Numbered from the stretch's first letter, positions 46,305 to 55,322 are shown. The stretch is 64,000 bases of DNA from Rhodopseudomonas pseudopalustris (GCF_900110435.1 NZ_FODT01000017.1:1-64000); one strand, 5' to 3'. Translations and numbers: made by a program. The notes: generated from the letters alone by a model not told the origin.

Positions 46305-47225
46305 GTGACAATCATCGAGCAGGGCAGCGCTGCGGCCCCCCAGGCGGCGCCCGATCTGATCAAGGACACGACGACGCAGAGTTTCGTCCGTGACGTGATC
46401 GAGGAATCCAAGCGCCAGCCGGTGCTGATCGACTTCTGGGCGCCGTGGTGCGGCCCGTGCCGCCAGCTCACGCCGATGCTGGAAAAGGCGGTCCGCGCCG
46501 CCGGCGGCAAGGTCAAGCTGGTCAAGATGAATATCGACGAGCATCCGTCGATCCCCGGCCAGATGGGCATCCAGTCGATCCCCGCGGTGATCGCCTTTGT
46601 CGACGGCCGCCCGGCCGATGGCTTCATGGGCGCGGTTCCGGAGAGCCAGGTCGCCACCTTCATCGAGAAATTGACCGCCGGCGTTCCCGGCGGAGCGCCG
46701 AGCGCAGCCGAATTGCTGCAGGAAGCCGAGGCGGTTCTGGCCGAGGGCGATCCCGCGACCGCGGGCGCGATCTACGCCGAAGTGCTGCAGGCCGACGCCG
46801 CCAATGTCGAGGCGATGGCGGGGCTGGCGCGCTGCTATATGCAGTCCGGCGCGGTCGATCAGGCCAAGCAGTTGCTGGACCAGGTGCCGGAGAACCGTCG
46901 AGAGGACGCCGCCGTCAAGGCGGTCCAGGCGATGATCGATCTGGCCGAGCAGGCCGAGCAGCTCGGGCCGATCGCCGAGCTGGAGCAGAAAGTCGCCGCC
47001 GACCCGCTCGACCATCAGGCGCGTTTCGACCTCGCCACCGCTCTTAATGCCGCGGGGCGGCGCGACGAGGCGACCGCGCATCTGCTGGAGATCGTCAAGC
47101 GCGACCGCAAATGGAACGAGGACGGCGCCCGCAAGCAGCTGGTGCAGCTGTTCGAGGCCTGGGGTCCGACCGACGACGCCACCGTCGAGGGCCGCAAGCG
47201 GCTCTCGACCATCCTGTTCGCCTAG
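46305..47225 (+). CDS. cnoX: thioredoxin-TPR co-chaperone, CnoX/YbbN type
   Basis: 306 residues. The N-terminal thioredoxin domain (about 22-125) has LIDFWAPWCGPCRQLTPML, so both active cysteines (CGPC) are present, unlike E. coli CnoX, which has SQHC. The C-terminal half (about 135-306) is TPR-like helices (AEAVLAEGDPATAGAIYAEVL, PLDHQARFDLATALNAAGRRDEA). CnoX proteins protect substrates from oxidation and hand them to GroEL or DnaK. The GTG at 46305 is the start, with GGCGAGGA about 5 bases upstream. It is followed by a repeat and then the Lon-domain gene. Confidence 0.9.
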   Translation: MTIIEQGSAAAPQAAPDLIKDTTTQSFVRDVIEESKRQPVLIDFWAPWCGPCRQLTPMLEKAVRAAGGKVKLVKMNIDEHPSIPGQMGIQSIPAVIAFVDGRPADGFMGAVPESQVATFIEKLTAGVPGGAPSAAELLQEAEAVLAEGDPATAGAIYAEVLQADAANVEAMAGLARCYMQSGAVDQAKQLLDQVPENRREDAAVKAVQAMIDLAEQAEQLGPIAELEQKVAADPLDHQARFDLATALNAAGRRDEATAHLLEIVKRDRKWNEDGARKQLVQLFEAWGPTDDATVEGRKRLSTILFA

Positions 47226-47330
47226 AGCTTTTTCGGTTCTGATTGCATCGGAACCGAAGCTCTAACTTGATACTCTGTCGCGTTTTCTTTCATGCGAACC
47301 GGTATCCACTTCGCTCGACAACGCAATAAT
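47225..47330. repeat. dispersed palindromic repeat, full copy
   Basis: TAGAGC then TTTTTCGGTTCTGATTGCATCGGAACCGAAGCTC in pieces, CGCGTTTTC, GCGAACCGGTATCCACTTCGCTCG. It begins in the cnoX stop codon. It is the same family as 39911-40016. Confidence 0.8.
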
Positions 47331-47354
47331 CGCCTCTAATCGCGGGATCCGCCG

Positions 47355-48029
47355 ATGCCGATCAATGCCGACTATCGCGGACCCGCGGATCTTCCCGAAG
47401 TGATCGCGCTGTTTCCGCTGCCGGGCGCGCTGTTGCTGCCGCGCGGCCAGATGCCGCTCAATATCTTCGAGCCGCGCTATCTGGCGATGATCGACGACGC
47501 GTTCCGCGACGGCCACCGGCTGATCGGAATGATCCAGCCCGACGCGACGCATTCGGAAAAGGACGGGACGCCCAAACTGTTTCAGGTCGGCTGCGTCGGC
47601 CGAATCACCCAGCTCGCCGAATCCGGCGACGGTCGCTACATCCTCGAACTCACCGGCGTATCGCGCTTCAAGCTGGTCGAGGAATTGTCGGTGAAGACCC
47701 CGTATCGGCAGTGCAGGGTCGACTACTTCCCCTATCTCGACGATTTCACCGCCCGCAAGGGCGAGGACGAGGTCGATCGCGAGGCGCTGCTGACCGTGCT
47801 GACCGATTTCCTCAAGGCGAACAATCTGAAGGTCGATTGGGACGGCGTCGAAACCGCGCCGAACGAGGCGCTGGTCAACGCGCTGGCGATGATGTCGCCC
47901 TACGGCGCGCCGGAGAAGCAGGCGTTGCTGGAAGCGCCCGACCTCAAGACCCGCGCCGAGATCCTGATCGCGGTCACCGAGATGGACCTCGCCAAGAAGC
48001 GCACCAGCGGCGATCCGCCGTTGCAGTGA
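47355..48029 (+). CDS. Lon N-terminal (substrate-binding) domain protein
   Basis: A 224-residue protein equal to the N-terminal domain of the Lon protease, without ATPase or peptidase domains. DLPEVIALFPLPGALLLPRGQMPLNIFEPRYLAMIDDAF in pieces is the family start, with GCVGRITQLAESGDGRYILELTGVSRFKL as the barrel core. The helical C-terminus contains ALAMMSPYGAPEKQALLEAPDLKTRAEIL. Stand-alone LonN proteins are widespread in alphaproteobacteria; their function is not established. It probably forms one transcript with the Trm112 gene 93 bases downstream. Confidence 0.9.
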   Translation: MPINADYRGPADLPEVIALFPLPGALLLPRGQMPLNIFEPRYLAMIDDAFRDGHRLIGMIQPDATHSEKDGTPKLFQVGCVGRITQLAESGDGRYILELTGVSRFKLVEELSVKTPYRQCRVDYFPYLDDFTARKGEDEVDREALLTVLTDFLKANNLKVDWDGVETAPNEALVNALAMMSPYGAPEKQALLEAPDLKTRAEILIAVTEMDLAKKRTSGDPPLQ

Positions 48030-48122
48030 GCCTTCGGGCGATTTGCGCAGCCGCGTTGACGACGGCGTCGACCTGGTCTTTCAATCCCGCGACATCTTCA
48101 ATTGCAATCCGGTCCGTGGAAC

Positions 48123-48320
48123 ATGACGACATCCTCCGAGCGCCCCGAGACCAGCGTCGATCGCAAGCTGCTGGAAATCCTGGTCTGCCCGGTCACCAAA
48201 GGGCCGCTGGAATTCGACGCGGCCCGCCAGGAGCTGATCTCGCGCGGCGCCAAGCTGGCCTACCCGATCCGCGACGGCATCCCGATCATGCTCCCGGAAG
48301 AAGCCCGCAAGCTGGGGTGA
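48123..48320 (+). CDS. Trm112-family small zinc-ribbon-like protein
   Basis: 65 residues. [52 protein letters not shown] in pieces is the full YcaR/Trm112 signature. Only one Cys of the usual zinc pair remains (CPVTKG), as is common in bacterial members. Eukaryotic Trm112 activates methyltransferases; the bacterial role is less clear. The start is the ATG at 48123. Confidence 0.9.
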   Translation: MTTSSERPETSVDRKLLEILVCPVTKGPLEFDAARQELISRGAKLAYPIRDGIPIMLPEEARKLG

Positions 48321-48368
48321 GCTGGAAGATCGCTCGAGGGACCGGCAGCCTGCCCCCGAGCACCGCGT

Positions 48369-48512
48369 AACCTCTCCCGCCCGCGGGAGAGGTCGGATCG
48401 CGCAGCGATCCGGGTGAGGGCACTCCGCTCCGCGCTTGCCGAGTCAGTGCTTGCGTCGCCCTCACCCAGCCCTCTCCCGCAGGCGGGAGAGGGAGCGCGC
48501 TGCGATCTGGCG
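48369..48512. repeat. mosaic palindromic repeat (CTCTCCCGC...GCGGGAGAGG type)
   Basis: It contains CCTCTCCCGCCCGCGGGAGAGG, GGATCGCGCAGCGATCC and CCCTCTCCCGCAGGCGGGAGAGGG in pieces, with CCCTCACC/GGGTGAGGG arms. It lies between convergent genes. Confidence 0.7.
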
Positions 48513-48537
48513 CACAGCAGCGGCGACCTTTTGCAGG

Positions 48538-49758
48538 CTACAGCGCCTCGCCCTTCAGCAGCCGCGGGGTTTCGCCGCCGAGACCGGCGGCCTGGCGGAT
48601 GAAGACCTCTTTCAGCGGCGGCAGACGGTCCACGATGCCGAGCCCGATGTCGCGGACGCTGCGCAGCAGCGGCGACTTGTTGGAGAACAGCAGGTTCAGC
48701 CCGTTGGTGGCGACGCCCATCGCCATGGTGTCGAACCGCCGCCAGCGCTGGTAGCGCTCCAGCACGTCGACCTGGCCGGGATCGATCCCGAGCCGCGCCG
48801 CATCAACCACCACTTCGGCCAGCGCCGCGACGTCCTTCAGACCCATATTGAGGCCCTGGCCGGCGATCGGGTGGATCACATGGGCGGCGTCGCCGATCAG
48901 CGCCAGACGCGGCGCGATGAAGGATTGCGCGACGAAGTAACCGAGCGGAAACGCCTTCGGCTTGTCGAGCGGCTTGACCTCGCCGAGCCGCAGTCCGAAC
49001 CGCTTCTCCAGCTCGGCCTGGAACTGCGCGTCGGGCAGCGCCATGATCTTCGCAGCGTCGGCGCGGCTCTCGGACCACACCAGCGAGGAGCGTTTGCCGG
49101 TCAGCGGCAGGATCGCGAACGGCCCCGCCGGCAGGAAGTGCTCCTCGGCGCAGCCATTGTGGTCGCGCTCGTGCGCGACGGTGACGACGATGCCGGTCTG
49201 GTCATAGTCCCAGCCATAGGTGCTGATGCCGGCGCGTTCGCGCAGCTTCGACTTGGCGCCGTCGGCGGCGACCAGCAGGCTCGCCTCGATCACGCTGCCG
49301 TCGCCGAGCGTCACCATCGTGGCCTCGGCGCGAGACTGGTACGAAGTCACCGGCGTGGCGCGCAATTCGACGCCCTCGGCCTCGGCGCGCTTGGCCAGCG
49401 CCTCGATCAGATATTTGTTCTCGACCATATGGGCGAACGGCTCGCCCGGCTGCACCTCGCCGGCAAAGGTCAGGAACACCGGCCGCGTCGCGTCTTCGAG
49501 CGCCGAATCCGTCACCACCATGTCGATGATCGGCTGCGCCGTCGGCGCGACCTCGTCCCAGACGCCGAGCGCCTCGAACAGCCGCCGGCAGGCGGCGACG
49601 ATCGCGGTGGCGCGCGGATCGCGCGACGGCCGCAGCGCCAGCGCCGGATCGGCGACGATCACCGGGACCTCGGGGCCGAGCCCCTGGCGCAGCGCCAGCG
49701 CCAGCGCCAGCCCGGCGAATGCGCCGCCTCCGATGACAATGCTTCGCGGTGCCGTCAT
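48538..49758 (-). CDS. FAD-dependent hydroxylase of the UbiH/UbiF/COQ6 family
   Basis: 406 residues. The FAD dinucleotide loop is GGGAFAGLALALAL (about 9-22), the middle motif is VAADGAKSKLRERAGI, and the third motif is ALIGDAAHVIHPIAGQGLNMGLKDVAALAE. This defines the aromatic-ring hydroxylases of ubiquinone synthesis (UbiH, UbiF, UbiL, VisC). The ring position cannot be told by eye. The ATG read from 49756-49758 (MTAPRSIVIGGG) is the family start; the frame stays open upstream. It is divergent from tesB. Confidence 0.9.
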   Translation of the reverse strand: MTAPRSIVIGGGAFAGLALALALRQGLGPEVPVIVADPALALRPSRDPRATAIVAACRRLFEALGVWDEVAPTAQPIIDMVVTDSALEDATRPVFLTFAGEVQPGEPFAHMVENKYLIEALAKRAEAEGVELRATPVTSYQSRAEATMVTLGDGSVIEASLLVAADGAKSKLRERAGISTYGWDYDQTGIVVTVAHERDHNGCAEEHFLPAGPFAILPLTGKRSSLVWSESRADAAKIMALPDAQFQAELEKRFGLRLGEVKPLDKPKAFPLGYFVAQSFIAPRLALIGDAAHVIHPIAGQGLNMGLKDVAALAEVVVDAARLGIDPGQVDVLERYQRWRRFDTMAMGVATNGLNLLFSNKSPLLRSVRDIGLGIVDRLPPLKEVFIRQAAGLGGETPRLLKGEAL

Positions 49759-49884
49759 TTTTCTCGCTCTTGCGCCAGAGTTCTTGCGCCCATGCCGGAG
49801 CTGGGCGAAACAGGCTGGAACAGCCGTGGTGATTACCGCCGCGGTTCTACCAGACATCGAAGGCGGTGGGAAATCACCCGCCGC

Positions 49885-49986
49885 CGACGGACAGCCTCCG
49901 TTCCAACCAGAGCCGGAGCCCTGGATTTTGTTTTTACGCGTTTTCATCACGCGAACCGCGACCCGCTTCGCTTGAAAACGAATTGA
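49885..49986. repeat. dispersed palindromic repeat, degenerate copy
   Basis: CTCCGTTCCAACCAGAGCCGGAG, then TTACGCGTTTTC, ACGCGAACCGCGACCCGCTTCGCTTG and AAAACG. It is a diverged member of the 39911-40016 family and ends at the tesB ribosome site. Confidence 0.6.
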
Positions 49987-49995
49987 AGGAGCGCC

Positions 49996-50877
49996 ATGCC
50001 GTTGTCCAAGAGCCTGATCGACCTGATTTCGATTCTCGATCTCGAACCGATCGAGGTGAACCTGTTCCGCGGCACCAGCCCGAAGACGAGCTGGCAGCGG
50101 GTGTTCGGCGGCCAGGTGATCGGCCAGGCGATGGTCGCCGGCTGCCGCACCGTCGAGAACCGGCTGCCGCATTCGATCCATTGCTATTTCATCTTGCCGG
50201 GCGACCCGCAGGTGCCGATCATCTATCAGGTGGAGCGGCTGCGCGACGGCAAGAGCTACTCCACCCGCAGGGTGACGGCGATCCAGCACGGCCAGGCGAT
50301 CTTCTCGGTGATGATGTCGTTCCACGACGACGAGGAGACCGCGTTCGACCACCAGGACAAGATGCCCGACGTGCCGCCGCCGGAGGCGCTGACCGCGGAG
50401 GAGATTTCCAAGCAGCCGTTCTTCAAGGAGATGCCGGACTTCATCAAGCGCTACTACGAAGCCGATCGGCCGATCGAGCTACGTCCGGTCGAGCTGTCGC
50501 GCTATTTCGGCAAGAAGATCGAGGACGGCCGCATCCACGTCTGGATCCGCACCGCGGCCAAGCTTCCGGACGATCCGGCGCTGCATATGTGCGCGCTGGC
50601 CTACGCGTCCGACTTTTCGCTGCTCGACGCGGTGATGGCGCGCTACGGCCGCACCCTGTTCGACAAGCGGATGATGCCGGCGAGCCTCGACCATGCGATG
50701 TGGTTTCACCGCCCGTTCCGGGCCGACGAATGGCTGCTCTACGCGCAGGACAGCCCGTCCGCCCAAGGTGGCCGCGGCCTGACGAGGGGGCAGATCTTCA
50801 AGCCCGACGGTACCCTGGTCGCCTCCGTCGCCCAGGAAGGCTCGATCCGCCAGCGCCGCGACACGCCGAAGGATTGA
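49996..50877 (+). CDS. tesB: acyl-CoA thioesterase II
   Basis: 293 residues of the double-hotdog TesB fold. NLFRGTSPKTSWQRVFGGQVIGQAM is the N-terminal hotdog signature. The catalytic residues fit the family: Asp in YASDFSLLD, the Ser/Thr region SLDHAMWFHRPF, and Gln in VAQEGSIR. It hydrolyses medium- to long-chain acyl-CoA; the physiological need is unclear. The ATG at 49996 has AAGGAG 6 bases upstream. A hairpin follows the stop. Confidence 0.95.
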   Translation: MPLSKSLIDLISILDLEPIEVNLFRGTSPKTSWQRVFGGQVIGQAMVAGCRTVENRLPHSIHCYFILPGDPQVPIIYQVERLRDGKSYSTRRVTAIQHGQAIFSVMMSFHDDEETAFDHQDKMPDVPPPEALTAEEISKQPFFKEMPDFIKRYYEADRPIELRPVELSRYFGKKIEDGRIHVWIRTAAKLPDDPALHMCALAYASDFSLLDAVMARYGRTLFDKRMMPASLDHAMWFHRPFRADEWLLYAQDSPSAQGGRGLTRGQIFKPDGTLVASVAQEGSIRQRRDTPKD

Positions 50878-50890
50878 GCGGCTTGTTACC

Positions 50891-50910
50891 TGTCGGGCAT
50901 GAGCCCGACA
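50891..50910 (+). terminator. hairpin after tesB
   Basis: A perfect 8-bp stem TGTCGGGC / GCCCGACA with loop ATGA, without a T-tract. A second inverted pair (GCCGGCTCTC / GAGAGCCGG) spans about 50918-50967. Together they probably end the transcript. Confidence 0.5.
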
Positions 50911-51008
50911 AATCGACGCCGGCTCTCGGAAGACATCATGCTCAAGCATGACGTGAGAGCCGGATGACGATTCCAAGATCCGTCATCGGGTCTAGTTCGT
51001 AGGTTTGA

Positions 51009-51491
<483 letters not shown>

Positions 51492-51510
51492 GCACATATC
51501 ACCGCAATCC

Positions 51511-51613
51511 TGGAGCGTTTCGAGCGAAGTGGGAACCGGTTCGCGTGAAGAAAACGCGTCAGAACAGAAAGTTAGAGCTCCGGTTCTGATTCTATCAGAA
51601 CCGGAGCTCTAGC
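51511..51613. repeat. dispersed palindromic repeat, full copy
   Basis: Reverse orientation: GAGCGTTTCGAGCGAAGTGG, GAACCGGTTCGCGTGAAG, AAAACGCGTCAGAAC, then the palindrome GAGCTCCGGTTCTGATT / CTATCAGAACCGGAGCTC. It lies between glnK and the broken amtB. Confidence 0.8.
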
Positions 51614-51652
51614 GGCGGTGCCGGGGCGCCGCGACACGACGGGGCAGGCCTC

Positions 51653-51808
51653 ATGATCCGGGCGACACGCCCCTCGGCACCGGTCGCGCCTGGCTTCATC
51701 CTTCCGGCGCTCGGCGCGAGCGCGAGCGCTTGTTGGCCCCCGCCCTGGCGCAGGACGGGCCGGCGCCCGCCATCAGCGCCGCCGACACCGCCTGGATGAT
51801 GGCCACTA
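51653..51808 (+). pseudogene. amtB: 5' stub of a broken amtB (ammonium transporter)
   Basis: The ATG at 51653 begins a signal-peptide-like stretch (GFILPALGASASA). After an apparent one-base frame change near 51725 the frame continues LLAPALAQD...ISAADTAWMMATTA. That end matches the start of mature AmtB; the intact copy at 53835 has GDNAWMMTST at the same place. Similarity stops near 51808, where AT-richer foreign sequence begins. Position directly after glnK supports the identity. The rest of the gene is missing except for the 3' stub at 52986-53133. Confidence 0.75.
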
Positions 51809-51882
51809 CCGCAAGTTTAGCCTTGCAGACTTGCCGCCTTCTAAGCGACAACTGCGGCCCTAAATTGCGGGGAGGCAATCCG

Positions 51883-52710
51883 TTGGAAGCGCAAAAAATC
51901 AGCGAGATGCTGGAAATCAACAAGGACCAGAAGAACTACTACGAGGTAGCATCTGGCGGCTCCACCCACGAGGTTAACAGCGCCGCAACAAATACATGGC
52001 GGCGTCTCAGAAGCAGAGTTCTGGGCGTGTTCGATGGAACGGCTGTCGCCAAATCCATTGATGACTTGCACCGCCAGTGGATGGGCGACCTAAGCGGCAA
52101 GAAGGTTCTGGAACTGGGCGTGGGTAACGGGAGTCCTTTTTCGAGAGAGATGGCCCACAGCGCGCGAGAATACGTTGCTATTGACCTCAGTCAGTCCCGC
52201 ATTGACGAGCTGCGCAAGAAGGTAGGGACCGCTGAAAACGTCAAGCTCTACGCGACGGACTTTCTTTCGGCAGAAGCGTTTCCCGAGGAAAAGTTCGACC
52301 TGATCTACGCTATGGCGGTGTTCCACCATTTCAAACACCTCGACGCCCTCCTTGACGTAGTGGAGCGGAAGCTCGCCCCCGGCGGGCAGGTGATCACCTA
52401 TGACCCGGTGAAGGTGTGGTGGGGCGCTCGACTACTCAGGGCCGCCTTTCGCCCCTTCCAGACCGATGCTGCCTGGGAGCACCCCTTCGCAGAGCAGTCC
52501 CTGGCAACCATCGAGAAGCGCTTCCGCGTTCTTCATTGCCAAGGAATTATGGGCAAGGCGAAATGGGCCTGCATTGCCGGCGCGATCTCTCCCGCGGCCG
52601 GCAGGCGGTTAGCCCAACAATGGCACGAGGATGATTTGCGCACCATGACGGCCACGCGCACTCTGCGCTCATGCCTGCAGGTGTCATATCACCTCCAGAA
52701 AATGCCCTAG
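51883..52710 (+). CDS. class I SAM-dependent methyltransferase on the inserted segment
   Basis: About 275 residues from a TTG at 51883, preferred because GGGGAGG lies 6 bases upstream; an ATG at 51907 is the alternative. In frame it runs back into the amtB stub, so a fusion product is conceivable. Motif I is [18 protein letters not shown], followed by [50 protein letters not shown] and [13 protein letters not shown]. This is a Methyltransf_11-type small-molecule or glycan methyltransferase. Base composition is visibly less GC-rich than the flanking genes, a sign of transfer. The substrate is unknown. Confidence 0.8.
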   Translation: MEAQKISEMLEINKDQKNYYEVASGGSTHEVNSAATNTWRRLRSRVLGVFDGTAVAKSIDDLHRQWMGDLSGKKVLELGVGNGSPFSREMAHSAREYVAIDLSQSRIDELRKKVGTAENVKLYATDFLSAEAFPEEKFDLIYAMAVFHHFKHLDALLDVVERKLAPGGQVITYDPVKVWWGARLLRAAFRPFQTDAAWEHPFAEQSLATIEKRFRVLHCQGIMGKAKWACIAGAISPAAGRRLAQQWHEDDLRTMTATRTLRSCLQVSYHLQKMP

Positions 52711-52754
52711 TGGCGCACCCGTTGAAGGCGCTCGGGTTGGCGGTCCTGTTTGTG

Positions 52755-52985
52755 CCGCTGTCGACTTCCGCCTTCTTGACCCAGTCATGCAGCGTCTGCG
52801 GCGTGCAGCCGATCTTGGCCGCGCTCGACGTCTCTGCCGCCCAGCGCGACGGATGCTCACTCGCGTGATCCAGCACCATCCGAACCGCGCGGGCCTGGAC
52901 CTCGCGTGAAAACTTGTTCGTCGTCTTGCTTGTCATGGCTCCATCCTCTCAGGAGTTGGAGCTCCGGCAAACCGGGGGCGGTTCA
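52755..52985 (-). mobile_element. truncated IS3-family element (left end and orfA N-terminus)
   Basis: Read on the minus strand, it starts with a terminal repeat TGAACCGCCCCCGGTTTG at 52985 and has GAGAGGATGGAGCC before an ATG at 52936. The product [22 protein letters not shown]...[23 protein letters not shown] is the OrfA helix-turn-helix of IS3-family transposases. Similarity ends near residue 62 (about 52755), so the rest of orfA, all of orfB and the right end are missing. The methyltransferase stop lies 45 bases beyond the break. Confidence 0.8.
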
Positions 52986-53133
52986 CGGCGATGCCGGCGG
53001 GGTGGATCAGCGGCCTTCAGGGACCGCCTATGTGCCGCTGAAACTGGTTGGTGTGTTCGTCGCGCTGCGCGTATTTCGCGAGCACAAGATCAAGAGTCTC
53101 GACATTTCGCAGCATGGCGAGGCGCTCCAATAG
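52986..53133 (+). pseudogene. amtB: 3' stub of the broken amtB
   Basis: The frame ending TAG at 53131-53133 encodes VPLKLVGVFVALRVFREHKIKSLDISQHGEALQ in pieces. It aligns with the end of the intact AmtB in this window: LYKVVDVIVGLR then EREGLDLVEHTERAYN. It begins directly at the outer end of the IS3 relic. Together with 51653-51808 this indicates one amtB gene whose middle was replaced by the methyltransferase and IS3 segment. Confidence 0.7.
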
Positions 53134-53455
53134 CCACCAACCTTATTATATTACCGAGCGCACGCCCGCCTCCTGAGCACGATTGTGTTCGCACCCTGTC
53201 GTGCTCGCTTTTTGATCTGACCTGCCCACGATTTGCCCATGTGTTGGGCGCGACCGAATAGCGCAGCCGGTGCTGCAGTGCGGTTTTCCGCGAAGGTTTC
53301 GATTTCCTGAACGATTTCAGCGCGCCACCCGACTGGCACGGCATTTGATTCTAAGGGGCGAGGCTGTGCCCGCGTAGTGATGCCCTCCGCGTGGGGATTT
53401 TCAGTCGAGATCAAGCCCAGCCAGTTTGGCCGGGCCCTTAGCGGGGATAAGACCC
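53134..53455. other. stretch between broken amtB and second glnK
   Basis: These 322 bases have no recognised gene. A minus-strand frame (53151-53414, 87 residues, WRAEIVQEIETFAENRTAAPAALF...) is open with a coding-like composition, but I cannot match it to a family and it lacks a clear ribosome site. The glnK2 promoter must lie in the right half. Confidence 0.35.
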
Positions 53456-53794
53456 ATGAAAATTGTTATGGCGATCATCAAGCCATTCAAACTCGAAGAA
53501 GTCCGTGACGCCCTGACTGCCATTGGCGTGCACGGTCTGACGGTGACGGAAGTCAAGGGATATGGCCGGCAGAAGGGCCACACGGAAATCTATCGTGGCG
53601 CCGAATACGCGGTGAGCTTCCTGCCCAAGATCAAGATCGAGGTCGCGATCGCGACCGATCAGGTCGAGAAGACCATCGAGGCGATCACCACCGCCGCCAA
53701 GACCGGCCAGATCGGCGACGGCAAGATCTTCGTCCTCGGCCTCGACCACGCGGTGCGCATCCGCACCGGCGAAGCCGACGCTGCGGCTCTCTGA
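53456..53794 (+). CDS. glnK: PII nitrogen-regulatory protein (second copy)
   Basis: A 112-residue PII protein. [17 protein letters not shown] contains Tyr51, and [28 protein letters not shown] is the C-terminal signature. The ATG at 53456 ([15 protein letters not shown]) is the family start; an upstream in-frame ATG would add ten unrelated residues. It lies 40 bases upstream of the intact amtB, the standard glnK-amtB operon. It should regulate AmtB by binding its cytoplasmic pore in response to 2-oxoglutarate and uridylylation. Confidence 0.96.
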   Translation: MKIVMAIIKPFKLEEVRDALTAIGVHGLTVTEVKGYGRQKGHTEIYRGAEYAVSFLPKIKIEVAIATDQVEKTIEAITTAAKTGQIGDGKIFVLGLDHAVRIRTGEADAAAL

Positions 53795-53834
53795 TTTCGC
53801 GCTCACCCCACTTCCTTCACTCAGGAGACGACAC

Positions 53835-55277
53835 ATGACGTTCAAACGTCCCTACGGCGCGGGATTGGCCGTGCTCGCAGCCGGCCTGTTCGCCGCGACT
53901 GCCGCCTACGCCGAGCCCACCGTCAACAAGGGCGACAACGCCTGGATGATGACCTCGACGATTCTCGTCCTGCTGATGACCATCCCGGGCCTCGCGCTGT
54001 TCTACGGCGGTCTGGTTCGCTCCAAGAACATGCTCTCGGTGCTGGCGCAGGTGTTCTACACCGTCTGCGTCGGCAGCATCATCTGGGCGGTGTACGGCTA
54101 TAGCCTCGCCTTCACCGGCGGCTCGGATTTCATCGGTGGCTTCTCCAAGGCGTTCCTCGCCGGCATCACCCCCGATTCGAAGGCCGCCACGTTCTCGGTC
54201 GACGCCAACATCTCGGAGCTGATCTACGTCTGCTTCCAGATGACGTTCTGCACACTCACCCCGGCGCTGATCGTCGGCGCCTTCGCCGAGCGCACCCGCT
54301 TCGCCGCGGTGGCGCTGTTCATCCCGCTGTGGATCACCCTGATCTACCTGCCGATGGCGCATATGGTCTGGTACTGGGCCGGTCCGGACGCGATCAGTGA
54401 CGCCGTCAAGGCGCTCGCCGCTGCGACCGACGAAGCCACCAAGGCTGCGGCGCAGGCCAAGCTCGACGAGGTCAACGCCGACGCCGGCTTCCTGTTCAAG
54501 AAGGGCGCGCTCGACTTCGCAGGCGGCACCGTGGTGCACATCAACGCCGGCATCGCCGGCCTGGTCGGCGCCCTGCTGGTCGGCCGTCGCACCGGCTACG
54601 GCAAGGAGCTGATGGCTCCGCACTCGCTGACCATGACCATGATCGGCGCCTCGCTGCTGTGGGTCGGCTGGTTCGGCTTCAACGCCGGTTCGGCGCTCGA
54701 AGCTTCCGGCGGCGCCGGGCTCGCGATGGCCAACACCTTCGTCGCCACCGCGGCGGCGGCGCTGTCGTGGATGTTCGCGGAGTGGATCTTCAAGGGCCAC
54801 CCCTCGCTGCTCGGCGCGCTGTCCGGTGCGGTGGCGGGCCTGGTCGCGGTCACCCCCGCGGCGGGCTACTCCGGCCCGATGGGCGCGATCGTGCTCGGCC
54901 TGGTCGCCGGCGTGGTCTGCCTGTTCTTCTGCACCGTGATCAAGAACGCGCTGAAATATGACGACTCGCTCGACGTGTTCGGCGTCCACGCCGTCGGCGG
55001 CATCGTCGGCGCGCTCGGCACCGGCATCGTGGTGAACCCGGCGCTCGGCGGCACCGGCGTGTACGACTACACGCTGGGCAAGGTCGCCGAATATGACCTC
55101 GTCAACCAGATGATCTCGCAGAGCTGGGGGGTCGGCACCACGCTGCTGCTGTCCGGCATCGGCTCGGCGATCCTCTACAAGGTCGTCGACGTCATCGTCG
55201 GCCTGCGCGCCCCGGTCGAAGTCGAGCGCGAAGGCCTCGATCTCGTCGAGCACACCGAGCGCGCCTACAACATGTGA
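53835..55277 (+). CDS. amtB: ammonium transporter (intact copy)
   Basis: A 480-residue trimeric ammonium channel. The signal peptide (about 1-25) is followed by eleven helices. NAWMMTSTILVLLMTIPGLALFYGGLVRSKN in pieces is the family start. The conserved pore histidines are in GTVVHINAGIAGLVG and FGVHAVGGIVGALG. DFAGGTVVHI and GWFGFNAGSAL are Amt signatures. A periplasmic insertion of about 35 residues (KALAAATDEATKAAAQAKLDEVNADAGFL in pieces) lies before the fifth helix. It shares an operon with glnK2, and a terminator follows at 55367. Confidence 0.97.
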   Translation: MTFKRPYGAGLAVLAAGLFAATAAYAEPTVNKGDNAWMMTSTILVLLMTIPGLALFYGGLVRSKNMLSVLAQVFYTVCVGSIIWAVYGYSLAFTGGSDFIGGFSKAFLAGITPDSKAATFSVDANISELIYVCFQMTFCTLTPALIVGAFAERTRFAAVALFIPLWITLIYLPMAHMVWYWAGPDAISDAVKALAAATDEATKAAAQAKLDEVNADAGFLFKKGALDFAGGTVVHINAGIAGLVGALLVGRRTGYGKELMAPHSLTMTMIGASLLWVGWFGFNAGSALEASGGAGLAMANTFVATAAAALSWMFAEWIFKGHPSLLGALSGAVAGLVAVTPAAGYSGPMGAIVLGLVAGVVCLFFCTVIKNALKYDDSLDVFGVHAVGGIVGALGTGIVVNPALGGTGVYDYTLGKVAEYDLVNQMISQSWGVGTTLLLSGIGSAILYKVVDVIVGLRAPVEVEREGLDLVEHTERAYNM

Positions 55278-55288
55278 GCTCTCCCGAA

Positions 55289-55322
55289 GGGCGCGGCCTT
55301 TTCCTCCAGGGGGGCCGCGCCC
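55289..55322 (+). other. hairpin directly after amtB
   Basis: A 10-bp perfect stem GGGCGCGGCC / GGCCGCGCCC with a 14-base loop and no T-tract. It may protect the mRNA 3' end or assist the terminator that follows. Confidence 0.5.
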
